Below are positions 28,160-37,415 of a stretch of 64,000 nt of DNA, one piece after another. The notes under the pieces are model-generated. The model saw only the letters and a list, made by a program, of their open reading frames with translations. It had not been told where the DNA came from and ran no database searches. The DNA comes from Candidatus Auribacterota bacterium (GTDB taxonomy: Bacteria; Auribacterota; Tritonobacteria; UBA1439). The DNA is taken from positions 1 to 64,000 of the forward strand of contig JAPLCW010000185.1 of NCBI GenBank assembly GCA_026392015.1, written 5' to 3'. The stretch's first letter is position 1. The number at the start of each line of letters is the position of its first letter. The translations under genes were made by a program, and so were the position numbers.

Positions 28160-30358
28160 GCGTAATTTCACCGCGACGATCCCGTGTTCGGTGGTTTCCA
28201 TATTCTCGAACCGGAACTCCCGGCCCAGCCGCATGACGATCGCCTGCTGGAGTTCGTTGAGCTGGCCGATGTCTCTTTCCATGAACAGGTAATCGCCGCG
28301 GGTGAGGTGGTGCGCATAGCGCAGACCCCGATCCATGGCGGACCTCGCATTCCCCAGAAGATAATCCTGTCCGGGGTGACTGATCGGGAAAACGTTGGTT
28401 TTCCCGGCCAGCATGAGCGCCTCGGTGGTGCAGTCGGGCTCGATAAACAGGGCAACGCGCTGCTTGTCGGGGGCGTATTTTTGGATCAGGTACAACGCCT
28501 CGGCCACGCGCTGCCTCGTGGGCGATCTCGATTCCAGGTTGGCGAGTTGTTCCCGGAGTATCGTGGGCTTGCCCTGGCGCAGCTGCGCGATGCTGCGTCC
28601 GGCGGAGTAAAGGGCGGTGCTGTGCCATTTGTGTGTCACAGAGGGGACTCCTGCAAAATACAGGAGGGCGATGGCACAGCAGGAGCAGTAGGCGACGGAG
28701 AAACGGAAGGTGCGCGGCAGTCCGAGTTGGGAAACCCGCATCAGCCAGTATGCTGCCACAAAGATCGTCGGCAGGCAGATGTGGTAGAGATTGTTGGGAT
28801 GGGGGCGGATGATAAAATAGGTGAAAAGGGCAATTCCGCACGTGGTCATTCCGAAGACGATCGAGAGCTCGCGCGCGTTCTCCCGTCTCCCCGGGGCCGG
28901 GAGCGCGTACAACGCAGCGATCAGAGACGCGAAGTAAATCGCAATGACTATCCCCCAGGCACCCCATGGTTGTATCGGGAGCGCCCCCACACCGCCGCTG
29001 TACGGCAACAGATTAACAGCTCCGTACAGAACCAGGTATTCCCCGTAGTATCTCCAGTGGGGCCATTCTCCCGATCGAAGGCGAATATCGATTGACACAA
29101 GGGCGTAGGCGATCAGGACGGTTAATCCCACCCGGATGAGTTCTCGCCCAACCCATCGCGCGCGATCCCGGTAGCTCGATGACTCGGTGCAGCACTCACA
29201 CATCACGATGCCCGCATACGTTGCCGCCGAAAAGAAAAAGGTCTCCACGCTCCACACCGATGCGATTCCCAGAGTGGCATAGTCGATCCATCGTGTGCGC
29301 CTCCGGATGCCGGGGCGCCGGACGCGCAGCGCAGCCAGGGCAAGCAAGAGGTAGGGCAGGCCGAATCTCAGCGGGCCGGTGGAGGGGGTATTCGTGGGGT
29401 AGCCCATGGACATAAAGTAGTTCATCATGAGAATCAGGGAGAGCGTCACGACGGAGAAGATAATCGATTTCAGCGACGTTCGCAGCAAAAAGTACACAAC
29501 GAGGAACTGCGCAACCCACAGGATGCTTATCACACACGAGAGGCCCGCGTAGGAAAAGGGGATGAGGCCCGTTTGAAACAGGAATGAGAGAAAGTAGACG
29601 ACGAAGAGCCCATACTGGCAATTAATATCGAAGAGCAGTGATTTTCCCCGCATGAGATCGTTCACGGGTCCGGTGTAAAAATTGTAGTGGGGGGGGTCGA
29701 AGTGGAAATATGTGTCGAACGTCATGAGAGCGATGAGCAGAATGACCAGTCCGTCGAGTATCCGTTTGGTGAGCCTTCCCCCGCGCCACTGAACCAATGG
29801 TCCGTGAAATAGTGCGGCAGTCGCGATCAGGGCGATCAACGCGGAGATACGGAAAGCGGGCAGTGTGAAGGGAAGGAAGGTGAACAAGGCCGCTCCGAAC
29901 AGCAGGGGGGTAAGAAAATACACGGTGTTCGAGAACAGAATAGCCCGCCCGGGCTCCCTGAGCAGACCCTTCCCTGCGCGAAGAGCAGCCACCGGGGCGA
30001 ACAGGCTTGCAAGAGGGAACAGAGAGGCGACAAAGGCGGGAGGAATCGCGTGAAGGCGCAGGCCCCATATTCCCGAACATACGCAGAGGGCGTTAAAAGC
30101 GATCAGGAATGCATGGGGGAGGCGATTTTCCCCGAAGAGTTTTCGCATCAGCCCTCGGATTGCATATGAGGAGAGCATCGCGAGGGGGATGACGATCAGC
30201 AGGCACACACTATAAATGACCCAGAGCGTATTCCTTGTGAGATGCGCGTTATCGAACGGCAGCAGAAGCAGGAGGAAAAAATAGCTGCCGTAGCAAAGGG
30301 AAAGCAGGAACAGGTCCAGTTTCCCTTTGGAGGATACATGGTCGGTGGCGGTCATCAT
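28130..30358 (-). CDS. Large polytopic membrane protein, GT-C-like, unrecognised family
   Basis: A 742-residue protein with about fourteen hydrophobic segments and a soluble C-terminal part of ~180 residues (AEALYLIQKYAPDKQRVALFIEPD). Residues around 215-245 (DTYFHFDPPHYNFYTGPVNDLMRGK, then SLLFDINCQYGLFVVYFLS) form a loop rich in acidic and aromatic residues between helices, reminiscent of the GT-C active-site loop but much further from the N-terminus than usual: five or so extra helices precede it. I do not recognise a named family. It is a lone minus-strand gene convergent with the 20980-28159 run. The start codon ATG 30358 has only a weak upstream site. Confidence 0.65.
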   Translation of the reverse strand: MMTATDHVSSKGKLDLFLLSLCYGSYFFLLLLLPFDNAHLTRNTLWVIYSVCLLIVIPLAMLSSYAIRGLMRKLFGENRLPHAFLIAFNALCVCSGIWGLRLHAIPPAFVASLFPLASLFAPVAALRAGKGLLREPGRAILFSNTVYFLTPLLFGAALFTFLPFTLPAFRISALIALIATAALFHGPLVQWRGGRLTKRILDGLVILLIALMTFDTYFHFDPPHYNFYTGPVNDLMRGKSLLFDINCQYGLFVVYFLSFLFQTGLIPFSYAGLSCVISILWVAQFLVVYFLLRTSLKSIIFSVVTLSLILMMNYFMSMGYPTNTPSTGPLRFGLPYLLLALAALRVRRPGIRRRTRWIDYATLGIASVWSVETFFFSAATYAGIVMCECCTESSSYRDRARWVGRELIRVGLTVLIAYALVSIDIRLRSGEWPHWRYYGEYLVLYGAVNLLPYSGGVGALPIQPWGAWGIVIAIYFASLIAALYALPAPGRRENARELSIVFGMTTCGIALFTYFIIRPHPNNLYHICLPTIFVAAYWLMRVSQLGLPRTFRFSVAYCSCCAIALLYFAGVPSVTHKWHSTALYSAGRSIAQLRQGKPTILREQLANLESRSPTRQRVAEALYLIQKYAPDKQRVALFIEPDCTTEALMLAGKTNVFPISHPGQDYLLGNARSAMDRGLRYAHHLTRGDYLFMERDIGQLNELQQAIVMRLGREFRFENMETTEHGIVAVKLRSTGPGDIPR

Positions 30359-30414
30359 GGGTAAGGTCTCAGAAGTTGTGCAATAATCAGATTCATGAAC
30401 TTGGCCAATTGTCT

Positions 30415-30596
30415 CTAGTACACTGTTAAGCTAATTCTTACGAGGTAACCTGTCATTGCGAGCCCGAAGGGCGCGGCAATCTCGTTGTTAAAAGATAAAA
30501 ACGAGATTGCTTCGTCTCCCGCCTCGGCGGGATCCTCGCAATGACATAATGCTTACGGCATTTATATCAGTAAAAACTAATTTACCAGTGTACTAG
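30415..30596. repeat. MITE-like element with CTAG ends, copy A
   Basis: A 182-bp element. The left end ctagtacactgttaagctaa is matched by the complement of the right end (ctagtacactggtaaattag). The interior holds two further palindromes, gtcattgcgagcccg...cgcaatgac. A near-identical copy in the opposite orientation lies at 37607-37786. It is non-coding. Confidence 0.85.
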
Positions 30597-30708
30597 TGTA
30601 GGGGCTTGATTCATCAAGCCCTTGTGTGAGGGTCGGGTGAAACTTGACCAATTTTTTCACACCTCCTGATCCGTGAATTCATGGAAGAGATCGCGTTGTC
30701 GCTCATTA

Positions 30709-31617
30709 TTATTTTTGCGCGATGCAATAGAAATTCCCCAGCGGGATCAGGAATCGGATGCGCCCCGCGAAATTATTTTCAATAGCGCGGAGGAGAGCCC
30801 TCTTGAGCGCCCGCGGCAGCGGGGAGAGTCGGAGCAGGTAGCTCGCGCTATAGCGATTGAAGACCGGGCCGACCTTGAGAACCGAGAATCCGCGCGCGGA
30901 GAAGAGACGGGACACAGTGCACGGGCTGAACAGAAAGGTGTGTTCGATATCGACGATGGGGCTGCGGCTCTTCAATATCCGCGACGAGAGCGCGTCAATA
31001 TTATGGCTGATGCAAAGGATGAACCCCCCCGGGTTGAGGAGGCTGCCGCATTCACTGACGAGCGCCCCCGGGTCGGGGACATGGTCGATCAGCTGAAACA
31101 TGCAGATGACGTCAAAACGCTGAGACCCGAACAGCCCGGGACGCATGGCGCTGCGCGCGATGTGCGGGCGAATCCGCGGATCCGCTTTCGACACCGCATC
31201 CTCACTCGGCTCAACACCCTTCACCACGGAGTAGCCCCGGTCCAGCGCTTCCTCCAGGAAAAAGCCGTTACCGCACCCTATCTCAAGGAGGGAGCCTTTC
31301 CTTGCGCCGTATGTCTCCAGCCTGGCCAGGCAGCGTCCATAAGTGGCTTTGATATTATCGACTTCGCTTGTGTAATCGAACGCGCTCCGCGCATAGAGGC
31401 GCGCCAGCGCCTCCGGTTCGGCAACGGGATCGGAGCGCACCAGCCCGCATTCGGCGCACCTCACCATGCGATAGCGGAGCCGGTCGGGCATGCGCCGGGC
31501 GGAGAAGACGGCAGGGGTAAACGCCCCCGAATCGAAATTTGCCGGGTAAAGTTCGGTCGCATTTCCCTCGGTAGTGCAGATCGCGCATCTCGAAGGGCGG
31601 AGCTCAAGGGAGTGCAT
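30709..31617 (-). CDS. Class I SAM-dependent methyltransferase with N-terminal Zn-ribbon-like motif
   Basis: A 302-residue cytosolic protein. The N-terminus has C11-A-I-C14 and, about 40 residues on, C-A-E-C in VRCAECGLVRSDP, a putative zinc-binding pair seen in many Methyltransf_23-type proteins of surface-polysaccharide loci. SAM-binding motif I is LLEIGCGNGFFLEEA (about 108-122), motif II ends GVEP, and FDVICMFQLIDHVPDP is the motif-IV region. The ATG overlaps the end of the glycosyltransferase gene by 14 bases, implying coupled translation. It is the last gene of the three-gene minus-strand operon. It is likely to modify a sugar or lipid-linked precursor; the substrate is unknown. Confidence 0.85.
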   Translation of the reverse strand: MHSLELRPSRCAICTTEGNATELYPANFDSGAFTPAVFSARRMPDRLRYRMVRCAECGLVRSDPVAEPEALARLYARSAFDYTSEVDNIKATYGRCLARLETYGARKGSLLEIGCGNGFFLEEALDRGYSVVKGVEPSEDAVSKADPRIRPHIARSAMRPGLFGSQRFDVICMFQLIDHVPDPGALVSECGSLLNPGGFILCISHNIDALSSRILKSRSPIVDIEHTFLFSPCTVSRLFSARGFSVLKVGPVFNRYSASYLLRLSPLPRALKRALLRAIENNFAGRIRFLIPLGNFYCIAQK

Positions 31618-32596
31618 CAGGACCCTTATCCTTTATTCCGTTTCCCGGGGCGGGATAGTTGAAAAAGCTTTCGACAAGATACGGAGGGCGGCGCTTCACT
31701 TCTTCGTAGACATGGGCGAGATAGGAGCCGAAGATCGCGAGGCAGAGTAGTTGGACTCCCCCCAGGAACAGGATGAGGAGGATCAGGGTCGCGAAGCCGC
31801 GAGGGGCAAGCGAAGGGCAGAATATGCGCAGTACGATTTGAAGCAATATGCCGCAGAGCGAAGCGCCCACGGTAATGAACGCCAGCCACACGATGAGGTC
31901 GAGCGGGACGTAGGAAAACGAGAAGATGGCCTGACGCGCCCACTGAATATTTTTCAGGAGAGAATTCGTTGTTCTCCCGAACATGCGCTCCGGCCGCGTA
32001 TACGGAACGCCTGTTTGCGTGAATCCCACCCACGACCGGAGCCCGCGAATGAAGCGGTTTGACTCCGGCAGGCTGTTGAGCGCGTCCACCACGCGCCGGT
32101 CGAGCAGCGAAAAATCTCCCGCGTCCAGGGGCATCGGCACATAGGAGGCCGCGCGAAATACGCGGTAGAACGCCTTGTAGGCGATTTTCATGAAGCGCGC
32201 CGTATCGCGCTGGACCCTCACGCCGTACACCACATTGTAACCCTCCCGCCATTTTCCGAAGAATTGTTCGATCAGCTCGGGGGGGTCCTGGAGGTCGCCG
32301 TCGAGGAGGATGACCGCGTCGCCGCGGGCGATTCGCATCCCACTGGTGAAGGAGCTCTGGGAGCCGAAGTTTCGTGTGTGATGGATGGCGATTACTTTCT
32401 TGTCCCGGGTGCACAGTTCCGCGAGGATGTCTCGCGTGTTGTCGGGGCTGCAGTCGTTCACGAAGATGATCTCGTAGTCCACGCCGATCTTTTTGAAGAC
32501 GGTCGTTAGACGCTGGTGCATGACAGGAATTGCAGGGGCATCACGGTAACAGGCGATTATCGCGCTTAGCTTTTTCTGCGCAGTGTGGGTGTTCAC
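31604..32596 (-). CDS. GT2 polyprenyl-phosphate glycosyltransferase (GtrB/ArnC/DPM1-like)
   Basis: A 330-residue protein: a GT-A domain followed by two C-terminal helices (about residues 235-260 and 270-300). Motifs: SAIIACYRD at the start, FVNDCSPDNT (45-54), HTRNFGSQ (73-80) and DGDLQDPPE (99-107), the D-x-D-x-x-D-P-P signature of dolichyl/undecaprenyl-phosphate sugar synthases. Such enzymes move a sugar from a nucleotide donor to polyprenyl phosphate on the cytoplasmic side, making the donor used by GT-C enzymes. I prefer GTG 32596, since earlier candidates lie in the upstream gene's tail. It sits between two methyltransferases on the same strand. It is the only donor-forming enzyme in a window full of GT-C genes. 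Confidence 0.9.
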   Translation of the reverse strand: MNTHTAQKKLSAIIACYRDAPAIPVMHQRLTTVFKKIGVDYEIIFVNDCSPDNTRDILAELCTRDKKVIAIHHTRNFGSQSSFTSGMRIARGDAVILLDGDLQDPPELIEQFFGKWREGYNVVYGVRVQRDTARFMKIAYKAFYRVFRAASYVPMPLDAGDFSLLDRRVVDALNSLPESNRFIRGLRSWVGFTQTGVPYTRPERMFGRTTNSLLKNIQWARQAIFSFSYVPLDLIVWLAFITVGASLCGILLQIVLRIFCPSLAPRGFATLILLILFLGGVQLLCLAIFGSYLAHVYEEVKRRPPYLVESFFNYPAPGNGIKDKGPDALP

Positions 32597-32633
32597 GTGC
32601 TCGCTTTCTCCTCTCTTCTGACGGCCTCGGCGC

Positions 32634-33422
32634 TCATGCCTTTGTCGCCACGACAATGATATCAAAAGCGAAAAGGGGTTTAAGGAAATATCCCAGGCAA
32701 TACTCCACCGGGTACACGTATTTCAGATACCGCCGGTACAGGGGGGATTCCTGCAGCTCTTTCCTGTTGCGGGAGTTTCCGGGGCGGTCGAGCCGGTACC
32801 ATCGCTTGATCAGGGGCAGGAAAGCCCGGATGAAGAACGGGTCGTAGTCGACGCCGACAATGGAACAGCCGGCGGCGCGAACGAGCTCCTTTGCCGTCTT
32901 GAATGTGAAGAACCGGATGTGTGTTCTGTCCATGACTCCCGTGTCGATGTAATTGAATCTGCCGAAGAGGAGCGAGAGTCTGTTTGTCCACACCGCCACG
33001 TTGGGCACCGCGACGATGACGCGGCCGCCCGGCTTCAGAAATGTCAGGTAGTGCTTCAGGATGGAAAGCGGGTCGTAGAGGTGCTCCAGAATGTGCGAGA
33101 AGATGATGTAGTCGAACGTCTGCCCCCCGATCTCATGGCCTACCTTCTCCAATTGCGTGATGTCGCAATGAATCATCCTCGACATCTTGGGGAAGGCCTC
33201 GCGCGCCGCAGCTTCGCTCCTCTCTATTCCCCAGACTGTGTATCCCTTGCTCTGAATAGCCTGGGCGACCGTGCCGAGGCCGCATGCCACGTCAAGGACC
33301 ATCCCGGGCGATGATCCTGTATGGGGAGGAATCTGCTTGATGAGGCCGACGTACGCCTCCTCAAGATACGGATACTGTTCTTTGTTCAGATTGATCATAT
33401 CGTGTGCGCCCGTGCAGCACAT
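32634..33422 (-). CDS. Class I SAM-dependent methyltransferase
   Basis: A 262-residue protein with SAM motif I VLDVACGLGTVAQAI (about residues 42-56), the acidic end of strand 2 in GIERSE, and FDYIIFSHILEHLYDP, LKPGGRVIVAVPN as motifs IV and V, of Methyltransf_11/23 type. The C-terminal ~70 residues are basic and aromatic (FFIRAFLPLIKRWYRLDRPG) and may touch the membrane. The start could be ATG 33422 or the ATG at 33398 (MINLNKEQY); neither has a strong ribosome site. It is the first gene of the operon methyltransferase - GT2 - methyltransferase. The acceptor is unknown, with a sugar or polyprenyl-linked intermediate inferred from context. Confidence 0.85.
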   Translation of the reverse strand: MCCTGAHDMINLNKEQYPYLEEAYVGLIKQIPPHTGSSPGMVLDVACGLGTVAQAIQSKGYTVWGIERSEAAAREAFPKMSRMIHCDITQLEKVGHEIGGQTFDYIIFSHILEHLYDPLSILKHYLTFLKPGGRVIVAVPNVAVWTNRLSLLFGRFNYIDTGVMDRTHIRFFTFKTAKELVRAAGCSIVGVDYDPFFIRAFLPLIKRWYRLDRPGNSRNRKELQESPLYRRYLKYVYPVEYCLGYFLKPLFAFDIIVVATKA

Positions 33423-33496
33423 TATAGTGAGTTCCGCCCCCGCAATAAAGTTGAAAACATGGAAATATTTGGGATTTGGGAAAAGATCAGGAAAAG

Positions 33497-34594
33497 ATCA
33501 GGGTCACACCCTAAATAATAAGTAATACAGATTGAAAAAAGGATTGATGTGTACTAAAGTTACAGAATGGTAAGACCATTCAGGATAGAGTATCCCAACG
33601 CCTGGTATCATGTAACCTGCCGGGGAATTGAACGATCAAGTATTTTTCGGGATGATAATGACCAAAAGAGATTCCTTGAAGCTTTGGGGAAAAGCACAGA
33701 GGTATTCAGAGTGGAAGTGCATAGCTATGTGCTGATGAGCAATCACTTCCATTTTTTATTGAAGACACCAGAGGCGAATCTAAGCCGTTTCATGCAGCGC
33801 TTTAATACGGCATACACCACCTATTTCAATCTCCGCCATAAGAGGGCAGGACATTTATACCAGGGAAGATATAAAGCGCTTCTTGTGGAAGCGGATGCGT
33901 ATTTACTGGAGCTGAGCCGATATATTCATCTTAATCCTGTCCGGATAAAGAAATACTGTGAGCTTCCGACAGCAGAGCAATGGGATATGCTCAAGAAGTA
34001 TCGCTGGAGTAGCTTGTGCGCCTACATCAGGGGTAACGGCAGAGATGAATTTATGCATTATGGCATGGTGTTAGATTATATGGGTGGAGATGACAGAAAG
34101 GGGAGGGAGAGATATCAGGATTTTGTCGTAAAGGGATTGTCTGGCAAATTGGAAAGCCCCCTGAAAGCGGCAAGAGAGAACGCGATCCTGGGATCGGATA
34201 GTTTTGTTGTATGGGTGAAGGAGCTATTCCTTTCTGGGGAGGGATTTAGGCCTCAAGCCTACTCTCACTTGAAGACAATCAGGGAGCCGGTGGAAATCAG
34301 GAAGATAGCGGAAGCGGTGGCCAGAGAATATGGGATTGAAGCGGAGGAGATTATCAAGAAGAGGTCGAAGTTCAGGGAAGCTCGACAAGTGTTGCTGGAA
34401 ATCAGTTACCGTCTTAATTTGAGGAAGAAAAGCATGCGTCAGATGGGTGCTGAGTTGGGTGGAATCAGTGGGGAACAAATTAGTCAAGCACACAATGCTA
34501 TTCAGGCGAAGCTTCAGCGAGATAGCAGATTGCAAAGAAGAATAGAGACACTATTTAGTCAGCTTCAACTTATTATTTAGGGTGTGACCCTGAT
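33497..34594 (+). mobile_element. Intact REP-type transposase element with 27-bp perfect inverted repeats
   Basis: Bases 33497-33523 (beginning atcagggtcacaccctaaa) are the exact reverse complement of 34568-34594, over 27 bp. The right copy includes the transposase stop codon. A partial extra copy aaaagatcagg stands just outside the left end. The enclosed gene is intact. The right end lies 38 bp before the YfhO gene start at 34633. No target duplication is obvious. Confidence 0.85.
33567..34580 (+). CDS. REP-associated Y1/HUH transposase with DnaA-like C-terminal domain
   Basis: A 337-residue protein. Residues 1-130 form the Y1 (IS200-like) HUH nuclease domain: NAWYHVTCRG, then VLMSNHFHFLL with H60-F-H62 as the metal-binding pair, then GHLYQGRYKALLVE and SRYIHLNPVR. 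The catalytic Tyr is probably in one of these last two motifs. Residues about 240-325 (IRKIAEAVAREYGIEAEEI, SKFREARQVLLEISYRL, MGAELGGISGEQISQAHNAI) resemble the DnaA C-terminal duplex-binding domain, as in many longer members of the family. It acts on single-stranded DNA by forming a 5'-phosphotyrosine link. ATG 33567 lacks a good ribosome-binding site, as usual for low-expressed transposases. A decayed relative lies at the window start. Confidence 0.92.
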   Translation: MVRPFRIEYPNAWYHVTCRGIERSSIFRDDNDQKRFLEALGKSTEVFRVEVHSYVLMSNHFHFLLKTPEANLSRFMQRFNTAYTTYFNLRHKRAGHLYQGRYKALLVEADAYLLELSRYIHLNPVRIKKYCELPTAEQWDMLKKYRWSSLCAYIRGNGRDEFMHYGMVLDYMGGDDRKGRERYQDFVVKGLSGKLESPLKAARENAILGSDSFVVWVKELFLSGEGFRPQAYSHLKTIREPVEIRKIAEAVAREYGIEAEEIIKKRSKFREARQVLLEISYRLNLRKKSMRQMGAELGGISGEQISQAHNAIQAKLQRDSRLQRRIETLFSQLQLII

Positions 34595-34632
34595 GATTCC
34601 TATCTCCAACTGTCGCATTGAGGGTAAACCTT

Positions 34633-37173
34633 ATGGCCTGCGCACATGACCGGTCCGCTCCGGATAGCCGTTCCGCGGCCGCGCCGCGTCTGAGCGACTG
34701 GCATTGCATCGCGATCCTCCTTGCCCTCACGGCTCTCCTCTTCAGGAAGGCGCTCTTCAGCAGCCAGGTGATACTCAGCCATCCCGTCTTCCTCGACCTC
34801 ACCCACAGCCTCTACTCGTGGAGGAAGTTCGGCTTCTCCCTTCTGCGGCAGGGTGTGATTCCGCTCTGGAACCCATACTCGTTCTGCGGCACTCCGTTCG
34901 TGGCGAACTGGCACTCGGCGGTCTTCTATCCCCCGAACCTCGTCTTTCTCTTTTTGCCCGCGCACGAGGGGATCAACTGGTCGATTGCGTTTCACTTCTT
35001 CCTCGCGGCGGCGCTCACCTACGCGTTCATGCGTTACCTTGTGAACGACCGCATCAGCGCCCTGCTCTCGGGTCTGACATTCGTTTTCTCCGGCCCCTAC
35101 ATCGTGCAGCTCTTCCCGGGCCACGTCTTTAACCCGTTGCCGTGGCTCCCGCTCTCGTTCCTCATCGCGGAGATTGCGATCCGGAAGGGCAGAATTGTCT
35201 ACTATGTCCTTTGCGGGACCGTGCTCGCGATCCAGATCCTTGCGGGCCATCCCCAGTACGCATTCTACTGCCTCGGGGGACTCGTTCTCTATATCCTGTA
35301 TCGCGCATCCTGCGCCTGTCGTGATGGGAAGAGCCTGAAGCCGCTCGGCATCGCGTGCATCGGCCTCGCGATTCTCCTCGCCGTGGGATTCTCCCTTTCT
35401 GCGGTGCAACTTTTCCCGAGCCTCGAGTTCGCCGGGCAATCGAGCCGCGCGCTCCTGAAGGGGCCTGAGTCTGTCCGTGAAATTTCATTTCCCCCCGAGA
35501 ATCTCGCCACCCTCCTCGCACCGGGTTTCTGGGGCGATATGCACGGGGTCCGGTACTGGGGGAGATGGTTGCTTTGGGAGACCTGCATCTATATCGGCAT
35601 CCTGCCGCTACTGCTCGCTATCGCGGCCGCCTTGCTGATGAGAAACCGATATACATATTTCTTCCTGGGCCTGGCCGCCCTTTCGCTCGTGCTCTCGTTC
35701 GGAGCGTACTCGCCACTCTTTAATTTCCTCTATTATCATATCCCCGGGTTCAACCTCTTCAGGGGGCAGGCAAAGTTCATTTTCCTGACGACATTCTCGC
35801 TCGCGGTCCTCGCGGGATACGGTTGTTCCCTCATCACTCACGCGACCGATCGAAAAAAAGGACTCATCTATCTGGGCGTTGGAACGGTCGTTCTGTCGGG
35901 CGCCGTATTTTTGATCTGCGCGCTGCTTTCCACGGGCGGGGGAGAGCAGTCGCCGCTGTGGAATCGGATTGTGCAGTACAGGGAACTTCTCGGTTTTGAG
36001 GGAACGCCTCCGCTCAGCCGGGGCGAAGGCATGATATTTTCCAGCGCGTACCATGTGGCGTTCAAAGGGCTTCTCATCGCCGGGCTGTGGCTCGCGGTAT
36101 CCGGCATTGTCCTCTGTGCCGTGGCAGGAGGATGGCTCCCCTGCGGGATCGCGGCAATACTGATTGTTGCTATTTCGCTGACCGACCTGTGGTCGTTTGG
36201 CGCAAAGTACATCATGGTGAGCCCCCTCGCGGCGTGTCACTGGCCCCGGCAGATCACGGAAGCGCTGAAAGCCGACGGCTCTCTCTATCGCGTATGTTCG
36301 CCCAATATCGCGGTGCCCGGGACAAACCAGAATATAAACGAGGGCATCTATGCTATAGACGGGTATGAGACAAACAACGTGGGCGTGTACAAAGAGTACG
36401 TCGACTATTCGCAGGGAGTATCGCCCGCGCAGCAGTTGACATTTTCCATCAACAAGATCACCCCGCTGCTGGAGGCGCTGAACCTCAAATACGTTCTTCT
36501 GCCCTCGGCGGAATCTTTTGTGAAGTCCGGCTACAACATGTTTTCCCGGGACAACCAGGTATCCATTTATGAGCGGGTGAATCCCTCGCCGCGCGCCTAC
36601 ATCGTCCATGGCGCTCTCGTCATCCCGGACGGCGGAGACGCCCTCTCAGAGCTGGCGAAAAGCGGACACGACCCCATGCGCGCGGTGGTCCTGGACCGGG
36701 ATCCCGGGGTCCTCATCCCCGCCGGCGGACCCCAGGCCGGGGAGGATGTCGAGATTACGAGCTATAGCCCGAATAGCGTTGTCGCGCGCGCGCGGCTTGC
36801 CATGCCGGGGTTTCTCGTTCTCAAGGATGTCTTCTATCCCGGCTGGAAGGCTTATGTTGACGGGCGGGAGCAGCCGGTTCGCCGCGCCGACTACGCATTC
36901 AGGGCGGTCTATTGCGAGGGCGGAAGGCACACGGTGCAGTTCAGTTACGACCCCCGCTCTTTCGCCGTCGGGGCGAGGGTGAGTGTGGTGAGCGCGGTCC
37001 TCGTGGCGTTATGGCTGCTATTCCCGGCGATATTGTTCGGAGGATATCGTAAACACCCCCCTCCTGACCTCCCCCCCTCAGAGGGGGGAGGGAATAATAA
37101 TGGATCGGGCTTTGCAACTTCCCTCTCCAGAGGGGAGAGAGTAGCGGCGGGTCTCGGGGGGAAGATTAGTTAG
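34633..37173 (+). CDS. YfhO family membrane protein, paralogue of 24139-26631
   Basis: An 846-residue protein with the same plan as the YfhO protein at 24139: DLTHSLYSWRKFGFSLLRQG, IPLWNPYSFCGTPFVANW, LAGHPQYAFYCLGGL, then about twelve helices, a periplasmic region (GTNQNINEGIYAIDGYE) and the closing VFYPGWKAYVDG...DYAFRAVYC signature. The start is ATG 34633. The transposon end at 34594 lies just upstream, so its promoter may have been replaced. The last ~35 residues (RKHPPPDLPPSEGGG...) are translated from a cctccccccctcagagggg repeat that runs past the normal end of the family. Confidence 0.88.
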   Translation: MACAHDRSAPDSRSAAAPRLSDWHCIAILLALTALLFRKALFSSQVILSHPVFLDLTHSLYSWRKFGFSLLRQGVIPLWNPYSFCGTPFVANWHSAVFYPPNLVFLFLPAHEGINWSIAFHFFLAAALTYAFMRYLVNDRISALLSGLTFVFSGPYIVQLFPGHVFNPLPWLPLSFLIAEIAIRKGRIVYYVLCGTVLAIQILAGHPQYAFYCLGGLVLYILYRASCACRDGKSLKPLGIACIGLAILLAVGFSLSAVQLFPSLEFAGQSSRALLKGPESVREISFPPENLATLLAPGFWGDMHGVRYWGRWLLWETCIYIGILPLLLAIAAALLMRNRYTYFFLGLAALSLVLSFGAYSPLFNFLYYHIPGFNLFRGQAKFIFLTTFSLAVLAGYGCSLITHATDRKKGLIYLGVGTVVLSGAVFLICALLSTGGGEQSPLWNRIVQYRELLGFEGTPPLSRGEGMIFSSAYHVAFKGLLIAGLWLAVSGIVLCAVAGGWLPCGIAAILIVAISLTDLWSFGAKYIMVSPLAACHWPRQITEALKADGSLYRVCSPNIAVPGTNQNINEGIYAIDGYETNNVGVYKEYVDYSQGVSPAQQLTFSINKITPLLEALNLKYVLLPSAESFVKSGYNMFSRDNQVSIYERVNPSPRAYIVHGALVIPDGGDALSELAKSGHDPMRAVVLDRDPGVLIPAGGPQAGEDVEITSYSPNSVVARARLAMPGFLVLKDVFYPGWKAYVDGREQPVRRADYAFRAVYCEGGRHTVQFSYDPRSFAVGARVSVVSAVLVALWLLFPAILFGGYRKHPPPDLPPSEGGGNNNGSGFATSLSRGERVAAGLGGKIS

Positions 37174-37198
37174 CGCAGCCCGGACAAAAAGGGAAAGG

Positions 37199-37281
37199 AC
37201 CGTTGATTTGCAGGGGTTCGACGAACTTGTCCTGAGCATTTCGGCTGCGCTCAGTATAAACTCAGCCGAAGGATCGAACCC
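37199..37281. repeat. Dispersed repeat gaacttgtcctgagc...actcagccgaag
   Basis: About 83 bp containing ttcggctgcgctcagtataa followed by its near-complement. An inverted relative lies at about 55690-55775, sharing gtttatactgagcgcagcc and aggacaagttc. It is non-coding and can fold as a hairpin. Confidence 0.55.
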
Positions 37282-37415
37282 GGGCGTGATAAATTCCGCC
37301 CCTACAACATAGAAAAACCATACCCTTAGTCGAATTGACCCAGTGGCAAAATTATAACTGGTCATTCGCAGGTGGGAAATATTGCATAGCACGTTGTCGC
37401 ATAGCGCGGACATAG

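Noticed and set aside
30673-31662. 329-codon open frame on the plus strand
   Set aside because: Antisense to the methyltransferase gene, which has clear SAM motifs. The plus product is composition-biased only.
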